Below, one piece after another: positions 11,020 to 24,239 of a DNA stretch of 64,000 bases. Both the position numbers and the translations under genes were made by a program. Each line of letters starts with the position of its first letter. Position 1 is the first letter of the stretch. The notes below the pieces were generated by a model. That model was not told where the DNA came from. It worked only from the letters and a program-made list of their open reading frames with translations, and searched no databases. The stretch comes from Malania oleifera (Eukaryota; Streptophyta; Magnoliopsida; Santalales; Ximeniaceae). Location: the NCBI RefSeq assembly GCF_029873635.1, contig NC_080423.1, positions 88,271,191-88,335,190 on the forward strand, in the 5' to 3' direction.

Positions 11020-12480
11020 CAAGCTTCTAAGCTACCTGAATGGCAAGCTGCCATGAAAAATGAAATTAATGCTTTGAAGTTGAATAAAACTTGGGAGCTT
11101 GTTACTTTTCCTAAAAAAAAAAAGACTATTGGTTGTAAATGGGTGTTCAAAGTGAAATATAAAGCTGATGGCACTATAGAAAGACATAAAGCCAAATTGG
11201 TGGCTAAAGGGTATACTCAGCAAGAAGGCCTAGATTTCTTTGATACTTTCTCTCCTGTGGCCAAAATCACATCCACTCGATTACTATTTGCTATAGCTGC
11301 AATCAAACAATGGCATCTCCATCAACTAGATGTAAATAATGCATTTCTGCATGGTGATCTACATAAAGAGGTATACATGGACTTGCCTCCCTGATTGGCT
11401 GTCCAAGGAGAACAGAAAGTTTGTCGACTTTTAAAGAGTCTCTATTGCTTAAAACAGACTTCTAGGCAATGGTTTGCCAAGCTATCTGATGCTTTTATTT
11501 CCTATGGATTTGTTCAAGGTAATTCTGACTATTCTCTGTTCATTAAGAAATCTGATAGTTCCTTTATGACCTTATTAGTTTATGTGGATGATGTGCTCTT
11601 GCCAAGTGGTAGCATTTAGGAAATTGGAAATTTGAAGTCTTTTTTAGATGAAAAATTCACTATTAAAGAGTTAGGACAGCTGAAATACTTTCTTGATTTG
11701 GAAATTGCAAGGTCCAAAACTAGTGTCTCTTTATGCCAACGAAAGTATATACTTGACATACTTGAAGACACTGGTTTAACTGGATCCAAACCTGCTGCTT
11801 TCCCTATGGAATCTACCCTCAAATTATCAGCAACTGATAATAATTTATATGAAGATCCATCAAGTTATCGAAGACTTATTGGTAGATTACTTTACTTAAC
11901 TCTCACTAGGCCTGGCTTAGCTTATTTTGTACAAGTGCTCAGTCAGTTTTTAGCAAAACTTGTTGTTAGTCACCATCAAGCACCCATTTGAGTATTGAGG
12001 TATCTAAAGGCCACTCCGAGGCAAGGTCTTTTCTTTCGATGCTCTTCAGATTTTCAATTAAAGGGTTTTTCCGATAGTGAATGGGCAGGCTGTGTAGATA
12101 CTCGAAGGAGTGTCATTGGTTTTGCAATTTTTCTTGGCAACTCATTAATTTCAGGAAATCAAAGAAACAAATTACCATCAGTCGCTCATCTGCAAAGGCA
12201 GAGTACCGAGCCCTTGCTACTACAACATGTGAAATTCAATGGCTTTTATATGCCTTACAAGACCTAGATATCAATCATTCACAGTTAGCTTTACTATATA
12301 CTGGCAGTAAATCAGCAATGTCCATAGCCACAAATCTAGTTCAGCATGAGAGAACGAAGCATATCCAGATTGATTGCCATCTTATTAGAGAAAAATTGCA
12401 GTAGCATGTTATTAAACTCTTCCATATTCCATCGAGATTGCAGCTCATAGACATATTTACAAAGCCCCTCGGCTTTCTAT
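11020..12480 (+). pseudogene. copia-3 reverse transcriptase and RNase H
   Basis: RT motifs run in order: [63 protein letters not shown], then the catalytic YVDD ([10 protein letters not shown], about 11575-11600). RNase H follows with [15 protein letters not shown] and, after a frame change, [11 protein letters not shown] and HIQIDCHLIREKL. Stops lie at 11392, 11617, 11989 and 12402. The YVDD active site is unchanged although the frame is broken, so decay appears to be by random stops. Confidence 0.88.
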
Positions 12481-12542
12481 CTTTTCATCATAATCTTCGC
12501 ATGATGAACATCATTAATATCCATGTTCATCTTGAGGGGGGA

Positions 12543-12819
12543 TGTTGGAGTGTTCCATCTCATATTGAGAACATGGAATTAAAAAGGAAAGAAGAAAGAC
12601 TTAAAAAAGAAAGAAAGTTAGAAGAGAAGTGTTAGTTAGCAGAGAGTAGTTAAAGAAAGTTAGAAGAAAATAATTAGTTAGAAGAGATTAGTCATTAGTT
12701 TATTTTGTTATTTGATGTATTATAAATAGGACTCAAGCCTGATGTAAAAATATGATTCATTCACAATTCAATATCTCTCTTTGCCTTCTCTGTTTTTCAC
12801 CAAGTTCAAATTTTCAACA
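12543..12819 (+). mobile_element. copia-3 3' LTR
   Basis: 277 bp, matching 7555-7831, preceded by the purine run TTGAGGGGGGA. Confidence 0.9.
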
Positions 12820-12849
12820 CGCGGGAAACCATTTTTCGCGCAAAAATTA

Positions 12850-13136
12850 TCCCGAGAAAATATTAGTGACGATTCCTGGGGTATTAGTGATAAATTAAAT
12901 TCGTCACTAAAACTCACTTATTAGTGACGATTAAGTAACCATCACTACTATTATTAAATTAATAAATAAAAATAATTTATTTAACACTATTAGTGACGGT
13001 TTGGAAGATTCGTCACTATTAGTCACTTATTTGTGACGGTTTAGAGAACCGTCACTACTAGTGCATTTATTTAAAAAAGATAAAAATAATTTATTTAACA
13101 CTATTAGTGATAGTTTTGCAGATTCGTCACTATTAG
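12850..13136. repeat. CACTA left subterminal repeats, continued
   Basis: TATTAGTGACG units and their complements continue here with spacers of AT-rich sequence (TTTATTTAA), until the solo LTR at 13137. Confidence 0.8.
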
Positions 13137-14554
<1,418 letters not shown>

Positions 14555-14840
14555 ATTAGTCACTTATTAGTGACAGTTTAGAGAATCGTTACCTCTATCT
14601 TTTATTTGAAAAATAAAAAAAAAATAATTTATTTCACACAATTAGTGACGGTTTTGAAGATTCATCATTATTAGTCCCTTATTAGTGACGGTTTTGAGAA
14701 CTGTCATTACTAGTGCTTTTATTTAAAAAATAAAAAAATAATTTATTTCATACTATTAGTGACGGTTTTGAAGATTTGACACTATTAGTCCCTTATTAGT
14801 AACAGTTTAGAGAACTGTTACTACTAGTTCTTTTTTTTTT

Positions 14841-14879
<39 letters not shown>

Positions 14880-15060
14880 TATTTCACACTATTAGTGATG
14901 GTTTTGGAGATTCGTCACTATTAGTCTCTTATTAGTGACGGTTTAGAGAACCGTCACTACTAGTGCTTTTATTTAAAAAATAAAAAAAAAATTATTTAAC
15001 ACTATTAGTGATGGTTTTAAAGATTCATCACTATTAGTCACTTATTAGTGCTATTTTAAA
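14555..15060. repeat. CACTA left subterminal repeats, inner part
   Basis: A degenerate higher-order repeat of roughly 105-120 bp: TTAGTGACGGTTT, a spacer with TTTATTTAAAAAATAAAA, then TCGTCACTATTAGTC. An (AT)n run sits at about 14846-14873. Confidence 0.8.
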
Positions 15061-15331
15061 CTTGACTTTAAAAGCATTATTTCAATATTTATCCTTTTGA
15101 GATTAATATAATGTCATTTTTTTAGAAAATGAATGCGTTTGTGTGTGTGGGAGAGAAAGAGAGAGAGAGAGAGAGAGGCAATCTATTAGTTAGTCGTTAT
15201 ATCATCAAGTCTTGTAATGTATTTGTTTGTTCTATATACATATCTTTATATAATATATAGCAAAGTTACTTTGCTTATAGGCCTCCAAATTCCAATTCCT
15301 ACACTCTGGTTAAAAGTTGCCATTCTATTTT

Positions 15332-15627
15332 CTAGGTGCATGCCTATAACCATTTGTACCCTTCCCTCCTTTCTTTTTAATAATTTGTTTCTTTCTTGTA
15401 AAAATTAATTCCAAAGTTAAAACCCAAATAAAACTAATCACTCAATTTGTAGATGATTTATAGATATAAATCTCCTAGGTAGCATGCCTATGGTGATTCT
15501 TACCTTCCCCTCCTTTCTTTTAAATAAAAAAAAAAAAAAAATCTTTCCTAAAAGATTAATTCCAAAGTGAGAAGGAAAATAAAACTAATCACTCAATTCA
15601 TGGATTGTTTATAGATATAAAATATTT
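15332..15627. repeat. Tandem duplication, two units of about 145 bp
   Basis: CTAGGTGCATGCCTAT through ACTAATCACTCAATT and TTATAGATATAAA (15332-15471) is repeated at 15475-15627 with substitutions and an expanded A run. It lies in otherwise featureless AT-rich CACTA interior (15060-16120). Confidence 0.75.
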
Positions 15628-16128
15628 TATTTCTTAAAAACCAATTCAAGAATCAAAATTCTAAACTAATTAATCATTTTAATTTCTTTCTCCCCTTTCT
15701 CACCATCTCTCCATCCTCTCCTCTCTCCCTTAATTCATCCTCTGCAAGATAATGTCACAATATGTCTAGTAGTGGCTTAGAGCTGAAGGAGAAGCTGCAG
15801 CAGTAGTGGCACAATATTCCTCATTCAACAACAGTAGGAGCAGTGGTTTAGCACCGAAGACCAGCAGTGGGGGTTGTTGGGCTTGTTTTTGGAAGTGAAA
15901 ACTCTACTTCAGGCGAAGATAGATAAGTTGCTCTTCTATGTTCATGATTATTAATAAGGGTTAATTTTTTTTCCATTGTCTATTATCAATATGATTATGC
16001 ACGATGCTCAACTAAGGACTGGTTAAAGTTTTTGTACATTTTGATGTACAAGTTGTGCTAGTTATGATTTTGATCTCAACTCAGGTGCTTGGGGAATGAG
16101 CGGGGGGTTGGGTGAAAGGTCTTGGGAG

Positions 16129-16390
16129 TGGATAAATTGCCCCAACCTCATCATCTTCTATGAATGCGGCGTCTCGTGCTAAGATTGAATGAGCATGTCG
16201 AGCCACTGAGTCTCAAGAAAAGGAGATGGTTCACCGTGTGCAGACAGTGGAAATGGAGAACCATCAATTGAAAGAGAATGTGTCCAACTTTGAAGCCCAG
16301 CCAGAAGCCATGATGAAAAGGCAAGTACAGTTCAAACAAATGATGCGCCAATTTTGTTCAGATGATGCAAGTAGCTCCTCCTCTCATTAG
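16129..16390 (+). pseudogene. CACTA-internal coiled-coil protein scrap
   Basis: The plus strand encodes PTSSSSMNAASRAKIE, one stop, then a charged helical run (TESQEKEMVHRVQTVEMENH and on through KENVSNFEAQPEAMMKRQ) and a Ser-rich end SSSSH before a stop. Short C-terminal coiled coils of this sort close many plant CACTA second-ORF proteins. No upstream exons are recognised. Assignment to that protein class is an inference from composition and position. Confidence 0.4.
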
Positions 16391-16799
16391 AAGGTATGTA
16401 AAAGGTAGTTTTTCTTGGGGGCATAGGATTGTTGGTGTTTGACTACAATGCACTACACTACACTGCAAAAATATCCACTATCCATTTTTGCTTTTTGCTT
16501 CAGTTTAATGGATGATTTAATTTTTGAACTGCATGCATGGATTGATATATGTTGTGAACTGCATGCTGGTAGTGGACATTAGGACTGCATGCTTGATAGG
16601 AACGTCACCTGCATAGTTGATGCAGTGATGTGTATTGTCTGCTAGTAGATACTTTTAGGTTGTTACATGTCTTAATCTAAATGACATTCAAAATATGCAA
16701 AAATTATTGTGAATTGCGACCTTTTGTGACTTGCAGGTTTGAGAAATAATCTATTTATAGACGGCATGCTACCGAAAACTTGTTAGATTCTAATGCTTT

Positions 16800-17100
16800 C
16801 TTAACCTTTAACAGCAATTAACAAATTACAAGAACAAACCGGCATCATCAACAAACTACAAATGAGAAACAACTACATCATCCCTACCAACAGCAACACC
16901 ATGGCCAAAAGCCCCTTGAATGGCCCTGTCAAGCATCCTAAACAACACATCAGCTACTAAAACTCTCCCACCCCTCACACAAACAATTATTCCAAGATCC
17001 GTATATGAAGGACAAAAAAAGAAGGACAAGAAACACAAATATCATAGAAGGATCCAAAATAAAAGGACAATTATCAGAGACCAACCTAACATAGAATTCT
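16800..17100 (-). pseudogene. LINE (L1-type) reverse transcriptase fragment
   Basis: The minus strand reads VLVADVLFRMLDRAIQGAFG, then VAVGRDDVVVSHL, a stop where L1 elements have Gln, then FVDD. Plant L1 RTs have the pattern VADVLSR...SHLQFADDT around the catalytic double Asp, so this is the active-site block of a LINE RT. More possible LINE-like pieces lie between 17230 and 17750, but their order does not fit a simple intact RT. Flanking motifs are eroded. Confidence 0.5.
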
Positions 17101-18013
17101 TGTCATAAACTAAGAAAGACCTCCTCCCAATCACACAACATGGTAACCTATCCAACCAACCAACAAAGCGACCTAACATTGGACAAAGGAAAATTTTGAA
17201 GACCACACCTCCAAATAAATCTTCCAAACACTATTGTCTAGAAGTAATACAGGAGCCTCCCAACTCCTTAACTGAAGGTCTAACAACATTAAACTCCCAA
17301 CTTAAGACCCAATTAGGGAAACAAAAATCAAAAGCATACAAAAAATCTAGTCAAAATAAAGATCTATATCCATAACAAGTAGGTCCATACATTGAAGAAA
17401 ACCACCACTCCTATTTGATGTCAAGACTCCAAGCAAACAGAAAGACTCAAAAAACCAAAGAGATTTTCCACCCTATGGCATAATGGCATATCTAGTATCC
17501 CAATCCACAATTTGAGCCCGAGGAAGACACTAGGCACTCCTAATCTTTGAATTGCATATCCCAAATGCTTCCCAAAAGGACACCTATAAGTTTTGTTTTC
17601 ATTAAAAAAATTACATGATGAGAAACTCAAAATAAGCTCTCAAACTGCCCTAAATTTGTTCACATCCTCAAGACCCCCTATATAACTAGAAATCCATATA
17701 AAAAACTATAAACTAAAACCCACCCCCACCCCAGCCTCCCCCCTACCCTTCTTAACCGTATAGTTAATGGATGAATTCATATTTTGCAAGCCCTTTCAAT
17801 ATTTTTCCTTTTTCCTATCATCATACCAAGAAAAGACCTTCACACTACCCACTTGACCAAACACATAACTAATTTTTCCCCTTATCTTTCCTTCGTTGGC
17901 TCTCAAATTTGGTTTTCTATTTAGTTTGAGAGTTGTTTAGGGACACTCTTCCTCTCAGTTAGGCTATGCAACATCCTTAGTTGTATGCTCTGTGTGTTTT
18001 TCATTATCTGCTA

Positions 18014-18160
18014 ATATGAAGCTCTTGTGCGCTCATCAATTTCATTACTGGTTGGATTATTGTGAACTGTTTATTGTAAACAACCAGGTTTGAAATATAT
18101 CTTTATGGAAAGTGTCCTATTTATAAACAAAATGTTGCCAAATTTTTTCTAAACTTCTAT
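18014..18160. repeat. CACTA-internal direct repeat, unit 1
   Basis: ATATGAAGCTCTTGTGCGCTC through ATTGTGAACTGTTTATTGTAAAC and GTCCTATTTATAAAC recurs at about 20530-20670, ending there in GCAGACGAAATGCCGC. A related end (CTATTTATAGACGGCATGCTACC) occurs at about 16750. The three look like degenerate copies of one internal unit. Confidence 0.65.
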
Positions 18161-18324
18161 AATTTTGGAAAACATAATCCTATGGACTTTCATGCATATC
18201 ATTGTCTTTATTTTTGAGTCCTAACGTTGTCTTGAGCACATTGAGCATCTATATGATGCAAAAATCTTGTGAATGGCATATTTTTATGACTTGTAGGTTT
18301 GGGAAATGTTTTATTTACAGACGG

Positions 18325-18630
18325 TGTGGAGACTCGATGAATTTTAGCAATTAAATAATAAGAGAAAGGATAAAAGGAAAATTTTAAGGCACAGTAGGGT
18401 CTCGTCGACGAATAGGCTTCTTGGGATTGTTGACATGGACGCGTGTGTCGTCGACGAGAAGTTACCGAGAGGGCTGTTCTAGGGCTTGAATTTCATAGAC
18501 GAGGGGTAAGTGTTCATCGACGAAACTCATTCTTGGACTCGTCGACAAGGTGACGTAGCTCATCAACGAGGCTATGTGGACAAGAATTCTATAAAAGGCC
18601 AAGAACTCATTTTCTACGAGAGGAGCATGC

Positions 18631-18682
<52 letters not shown>

Positions 18683-20300
18683 ACTTCGTCTCCCTCTCAT
18701 TCTCTCTAGAAATTCGGCTTCATTTCATGCCAGTTTGATGATCTGAAGCCGCCATGCTACTCCTGAGAAGTTTCTCTTTATATCCATATGGGTAGATCGT
18801 CGGTTAGGCCAACTTGGGCACCATCCCAAAATTTGGGTAAGTTAATTATTTTAAATTTTATAAGGTATTTGGTATTTCTGAACTAAGGATATGAAATAAT
18901 TCTGAAGTTTTGCTGGGGAAAAAATATGAATTCCGAGGTGTTGTGTTGGGAACACCACAGGTGCAGATTTAGTTAGATTTGTGGGTTTCTTAGTAGTGAC
19001 ATTAGGGGATAAATTAAGTTAGTTTATTTTTATGAAAATTTATTATTTTAAAATAGCATGTATTTATAGTAATTATGTATGTTATATCAGAATATTTGGG
19101 AATACTGCTATTAAATAGGAAAACGATTTAAAATATTTAATTGCAAATATATTCGGCTTAGGTATTCCGTTTCAATACTATTTAAATATGTGTGGCATGA
19201 GTATCATTTTACGAATATTATGTTATGTTAGATTTTCAGTAAAAGTATAGTTACAACAGTTTTCAGAACCATAAATAATACAGAAAATTATGGTTTCACG
19301 ATTTTATGGTAAAGAGTACAAATTTCAGTTCAGTATGTTATAATATGCTCGGCACAAGGTCGTGATTGATAGTCGGCATAAGGCCGTAATTATGTATGTT
19401 ATTTGGCGCAAGGCCGTGATTATGTATGATATGCTAGAATTCAGAAAAATGCTATCGATCTAGTTTCATGTTAAATTAGCTATTCAGTTCATAACATACT
19501 ATATGTTATCAGAACTCGGATGGTTTAGTTTAGATAAGTATTCAGAGCTTGGTATCATAACTATTCAGTTCAGTTTAGATTAGTGCTATCACACTTGCCA
19601 GTAGAGAGTGTGAGAGATGGATAGTCGAAGTGGCTTCAGTGTAGTGTTGTAGACATCCCCCTGACAGTCTGGACCAGGTTGGGGCAGGCCCATCATACTT
19701 ACAGATACATTTGACTTGGCAGTGGTCAACCAGTCATTGTCAGGTCCCTCCTTCAGGCTACACAACCCAGTCATGGGTGTAATACATGATATCAGCTAGC
19801 TATCCATCCTGGGTAATATTTCAGTACTACTAGTTATAACATATGATTTTATAATAATAAATAAAATTTAGTATGATTTAATATGATCATGATTATGTAT
19901 GCTTTATCTAGTATTATATCACCAAATTTTATCCATATATGTGTTATGTATTGTTTATCTATTATAGTACAAATTTACTCATACCGCCACACAACTAATA
20001 TTAGTTTATTTTCCTTACTGAGAGGTGTCTCACCCCAACTTACAAAACAGTTCAGGGAATCCAGATAGATAGGCAGACCGAGCTTCGCGTTGGTAGAGGC
20101 AGGTCATACCACCCCGATAGGAGGGTGAGTTACTGAGCTAGGTGTTATATGATTTTTGGATTATTATCCTAGTTTTTCCTTTTTGGTCTTTTAGAGGATT
20201 GTATATTTATAATTACAGAAATGTTATGGCTTGTAGTGAAACTCTGGTACTATTGGTTGTGAATGTAATCTAAGTTTTCCGCTGTTTACGTGCTGAATGT
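18325..20300 (+). mobile_element. LTR 2 of the TGTAGAGACC family
   Basis: It starts TGTGGAGACTCGATG, directly after GACGG of a CACTA-internal repeat. It has the family layout: GTCGAC palindrome array (18400-18575), TATAAAAG at 18590, (TC)n at 18634-18681, then long non-coding sequence with the family words TGAGAGGTGTCTCACCCCAAC (about 20018). The right end is unclear; similarity to the family fades near 20300 and no GACGG duplication is visible, so that end is probably deleted. Confidence 0.7.
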
Positions 20301-20529
20301 TAAAACATTTTTGAAATGATAAGTGAAGTCCGAATGAATTTTGAACTTCATCTCTAAATTTACTTTTGCATTGCTACTCATTTGCATTATTTGATTATTA
20401 TAGTTGTTTTTGAGTCCTAAGGAAGCCATGTAAACCATGGACAGTACATTCCATTATTTCATAGAACTATATTCTGATATAGATTGTTTGTGAGATGTTT
20501 GAACACATTACATTATTTAATGCTTATTA

Positions 20530-20670
20530 TATGAAGCTCTTATGCACTCATAAAATTTATTACTAGTTGAATTATTGTGAACTGTTTTTTGTAAACACTC
20601 AGGTTTAGAACATATCTCTATGAAAAATGTCCTATTTGCAGACGAAATGCCGCTAAAATTTCTCTAAACT
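20530..20670. repeat. CACTA-internal direct repeat, unit 2
   Basis: Copy of 18014-18160, about 2.5 kb away in the same orientation. The intervening LTR 2 explains most of the distance. Confidence 0.65.
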
Positions 20671-21149
20671 ACTAAAACTTAGTTATTTAAAATTGTATAA
20701 TTTTTTTAAACTATGTACAAATGTCTGATTATTTTGCTATTAAATCATTGATACTTATAGTACATATACATATATGTTCAAAAATCGTATACTAATTTTT
20801 TTTTTTTTTCTAATTCTTAATTTGTAGGGTTTGCAGCTATCACAACATCAACACGATGTCATGCACTACAGTCGGATGTAGCTTTTGATTATTTTTTTTG
20901 TATTTTTTTTTTGGTTATCTAAACAAACGGAATTTATGTATTTGAATTTTAATTTTGATTTTTTTTAATATTTTTTTTGTTATCTGAACAGATGAAATTT
21001 ATGTATTTTAATTGAATTTGTATCATTCTTTGTATTTGAATTTGAATTTTGAATAATTTATTAATTTTTTAGTAATTATGATTTAATGTTATGTATGCAA
21101 AAAAGTAATAAAAGATTTTTACAGGAAATAATGATTAAAAAAATTATTA

Positions 21150-21745
21150 ATTTTAAATTGTTAGTGACTATTTTAAAATCGTCACTAATAATTGTCCATT
21201 TTTTAAGTATTAGTGAAGGTTTCAAAATCGTCACTAATAATTGTCTATTTTCTAAGTATTAGTGAAGGTTTCAAAACTGTCACTAATAGTAGAGTATTAG
21301 TGATGAATTTCAAAAGCGTCACTAAAGCCCAAGTATTACTGACAAATTTCAAGACCATTACTAATAATATACTATTAGTGTCGGTTTTCAAATTCGTCAC
21401 TAATACTTGGGCTTTAGTGACGCTTTTGAAATTCGTCACTAATACTCTACTATTAGTGATAGTTTTGAAATTCGTCACTAATACTCTACTATTGGTGACA
21501 ATTTTGAGCCGAGCCAATATAGAATTTATAATGATGGTATTAGGATTTTAGTGACGGTTCTAATTTGTAACTAATACTCTATTTTTAGTGACGCTTTTTA
21601 AGATTCATCACTAATAATTATTAGTAACCGTAGTTATGACAACTAATTCAAAATTGTCACTAATACTTATAAAATCGTCACGAATACTATTAGTAATGGT
21701 TTTGTGATTATTAGTGACGGTTTTGATCCTTCACTAATAACCTTA
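21150..21745. repeat. CACTA right subterminal repeats
   Basis: More than twenty TATTAGTGACG-type words and their complements, spaced about 15-40 bp apart up to the right terminus. Open frames on both strands here (repeats of VTNSRVLVTNFK type) are read-through of the repeat and not genes. Confidence 0.9.
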
Positions 21746-21757
21746 TTTTTTGTAGTG

Positions 21758-22480
21758 TCTTTACTCTTTCCATCTCTACTGTATCATCCCCAATTAGGAT
21801 TATATCATCAATATACACTATCAGAATCGTTCTCTTACCACTTTCAGACTGTTGGAAGAACAAAGTGTGATCTGATTACCCTTGTTGATATCCTTGATTC
21901 TTTATTACTTTTGCAAATCTGTCGAACCAAGCTCTGGGAGATTGCTTGAGTCCATACAAGGACTTCTTGAGTTTACATACTTTTTTTTCTTCACCTTTCT
22001 TACTGAAACCTGGTGGTATCGTCATGTAGACTTCTTCTTCTAACTTATCATTTAGAAATGCATTCTTAATGTCGAGTGGCTAGAGTGGCCAATCTAAGTT
22101 GGCTGCCAAGGACAAGAGGACCCGAACTATATTTAAGTTTGCCACTAGTGCAAATGTCTTTGTGTAGTTAATGCCATAAGTCTGTGTAAATCCTTTTGCA
22201 ACGAGTCTAGCTTTATATCATTCAACTTTCCCATTAGCTTTATATTTCACTCTGAAGACCCATTTATAACCAACTGGCTTCTTCCCTCTTGGCAAATTCA
22301 TTACGTCCCAAGTTCCATTTTTCTCCAAGGTCCACATTTCCTACATGACAGCCTCCCTCAATTCAGGAATTTCCAAGGCTTCCTGAATATTCTTTGGAAT
22401 TTTCATCCTATCAAGGTTAGAGATAAAAACACGATGTCCTGTAGACAAGCTTTTATAAGACATGCATTTAGACTAGGGTT
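21758..22480 (-). pseudogene. copia-2 RT, N-terminal and central part
   Basis: Beyond the CACTA element the minus strand resumes RT. Near 21760-21840 it reads RTILIVYIDDIILIGDDTVE, containing the catalytic YIDD. Farther upstream are KKSLYGLKQSPRAWF-like sequence (about 21910-21960), the DVKNAFLNDKL region (about 22050) and the RYKA-to-KWVF block (about 22230). Stops and frame changes are present. Joined conceptually to 6447-7339 it makes one RT-RNase H, which dates the CACTA insertion after copia-2. Confidence 0.85.
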
Positions 22481-23910
22481 ATTGAATACACGACTTGGTT
22501 TGTTTTCTGACTGTAATGGGTAAATTGATGTCATCAGGTACAAGCTTATTGGAAGGGAGCTCATGACTATCTATTACCAGATCGGGATTGGCCGTGGACT
22601 CGTGGTTGCTCGGAGCTATCACCGATTCCAATGCTCTTGGTGCCTCAAGTATGAGATTCTCCTTGTTCTTTGTGTTCGAATTTTTTGAGTAAACAAGTAT
22701 TTCTGTGTTGTTTTGCTTTTCTACATCTCCCCGCGAGGTTAAGTGATCTTTTGTGTATGACAGGTCAGGAAAAGATGCAATGGGAGACTCAGTAGATGGG
22801 TTAGGGAATGAAGCAATGGGAGACACAGTAAATGGCATAGAGTCAATAGTAAAGAAATCAAAGAACCTATCTTCACTCGACTTCTCCCCCTGAAGAGAGG
22901 GCATTTAGAAATAAGGAGTGGTTTCAAAGAACGTGACATCAAGGCTAACAAATAATTTTCTTTGAGACAAGGTCATAACATTTGTAGTCTTTCTGGGTAG
23001 GAGAGTAACCAATAAAGATGCATTTAACAGCATGAGGTTCCAACTTATCCCGATTGTGAGCATGAACATGAACAAATGCAGTACATCCAAATATTTTCAA
23101 AGGGAGACTGGAGTGGAGTCGAGAGGTAGGAAAATGCTCCTGGAATTTCTGGAGAGGAGTGGCAAAGGAAAGAACTCAACACAACATTCGATTAATGAGA
23201 TGTGTAGCTATTAAGATAGCATCTCCCCAAAAATAGATTTTCATATTTGTAGTGAACATCAATGCCTGAGCTACTTCAAGTATATGTCTGCTTTTTCATT
23301 CAGCGACCCCATTTTGTTGAGGGGTATCCACATAAGAACTCTAGTGAACAATCCTATTTTATTGAAGATAATTTCCCAGAATACCATTAAAATATTTCGT
23401 ACCATTATTAGTACGTAAAATTTGAATGCAAGTTTGGAATTGTGTTTGAATCATGGAGTGAAAGCTAACAAAAATGGAACAGACTTCAGTTTTATCTTTC
23501 AACAAGTAAACCCAACAAATACGAGTATGATCATCAATAAAAGTAACAAACTATTTCGTATGGGTGTGATTGGGGGATCGTGAGGGCCCCCACAAATCAC
23601 CGTGAAACATAGTAAATGGGTGGGATGGTTTGTATGTGGTTGTTGGGAAAGAAGTACGCTGGTGTTTTGCAAGCTCACACACTTCACATTGAAAATCAGA
23701 AGACGTTTATTTGAACAAATAGAAGGAATTAAACATCTTAAATATTTAAAATTTGGGTGACCCATCCTAGAGTGCCATAGTAAAAGTTCACTATCTTTAG
23801 AAATAAATGTAGAATCACAAATTGCAGTATTACATTGTTCACTTGTTCTTGCCTCCTCAAAGTAGTACAGTCCCTCATATGCCTTAGCACTGCCAATCGT
23901 CTTCCCCAAT
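22481..23910 (-). pseudogene. copia-2 GAG-pre-integrase and integrase
   Basis: GAG-pre-integrase is at 23740-23909 (LLLWHSRMGHPNFKYL). The zinc-finger cysteines CEVCELAKHQR lie near 23680. The integrase core has GDLWGPS (about 23600), TFIDDHTRICWVYLLKDKTE (about 23520) and the DTPQQNGVAE region (about 23310), and ends FGCTAFVHVHAHNRDKLEP (about 23050). The Ser/Pro-rich linker to RT occupies 22480-22900. Several stops (for example near 23560 and 23300) disable it. Confidence 0.85.
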
Positions 23911-23918
23911 GATAGGTC

Positions 23919-24230
23919 CTAGAAAATACATTGAGGTGAAACAAGTTCAGCAGAACAATTGGAGTCTTTTGTTAACTGGCTAATGGATAACAGGTTGCAA
24001 GATAACTTGGGGACATGTAGGACAAATTTTAAAGTTATAGAATCAGATATGCGAATACTTCCTTTACCGGAAACTAGTGAGAGAGATCCATCTGCAATTT
24101 TAACTTTCAGATATCCAGCATATGGTGAATAGGATGGTAACAATTGATAAGAATTAGTCATATGATCATATGCACTTGAGTCAATTATCCATGGTGATTT
24201 GTAATGGGATATACTATTTAGGGTTAACAA
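23919..24230 (-). pseudogene. copia-2 protease
   Basis: WIIDSSAYDHMT (about 24175) is the copia protease start, with D-S-S replacing the catalytic D-S/T-G, so the Gly of the triad is lost. It continues through VKIADGSLSLVSGKGSI to LSCNLLSISQLTKD, which is normally followed by the GAG-pre-integrase domain, as here. Confidence 0.85.
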
Positions 24231-24239
24231 AAAATTACC

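Larger units (their letters stand above)
7555..12819 (+). mobile_element. copia retrotransposon (copia-3) nested in the CACTA element
   Basis: Two LTRs of exactly 277 bp (7555-7831 and 12543-12819) start TGTTGGAGTG and end TTCAACA, with about 95% identity by eye. A primer-binding site follows the left LTR and a purine run precedes the right one. Gag, protease, integrase, RT and RNase H follow in copia order on the plus strand with several stops. The flanking pentamers CGTAG and CGCGG agree at 3 of 5 positions. Its LTRs are more alike than those of copia-2, which fits insertion after the CACTA element had entered copia-2. Confidence 0.92.

Noticed and set aside
21213-21551. 112- and 90-codon frames with LVTNFKTVTN-type repeats on both strands
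   Set aside because: They translate the CACTA subterminal TATTAGTGACG array; the internal periodicity is that of DNA repeats and no protein family is suggested.
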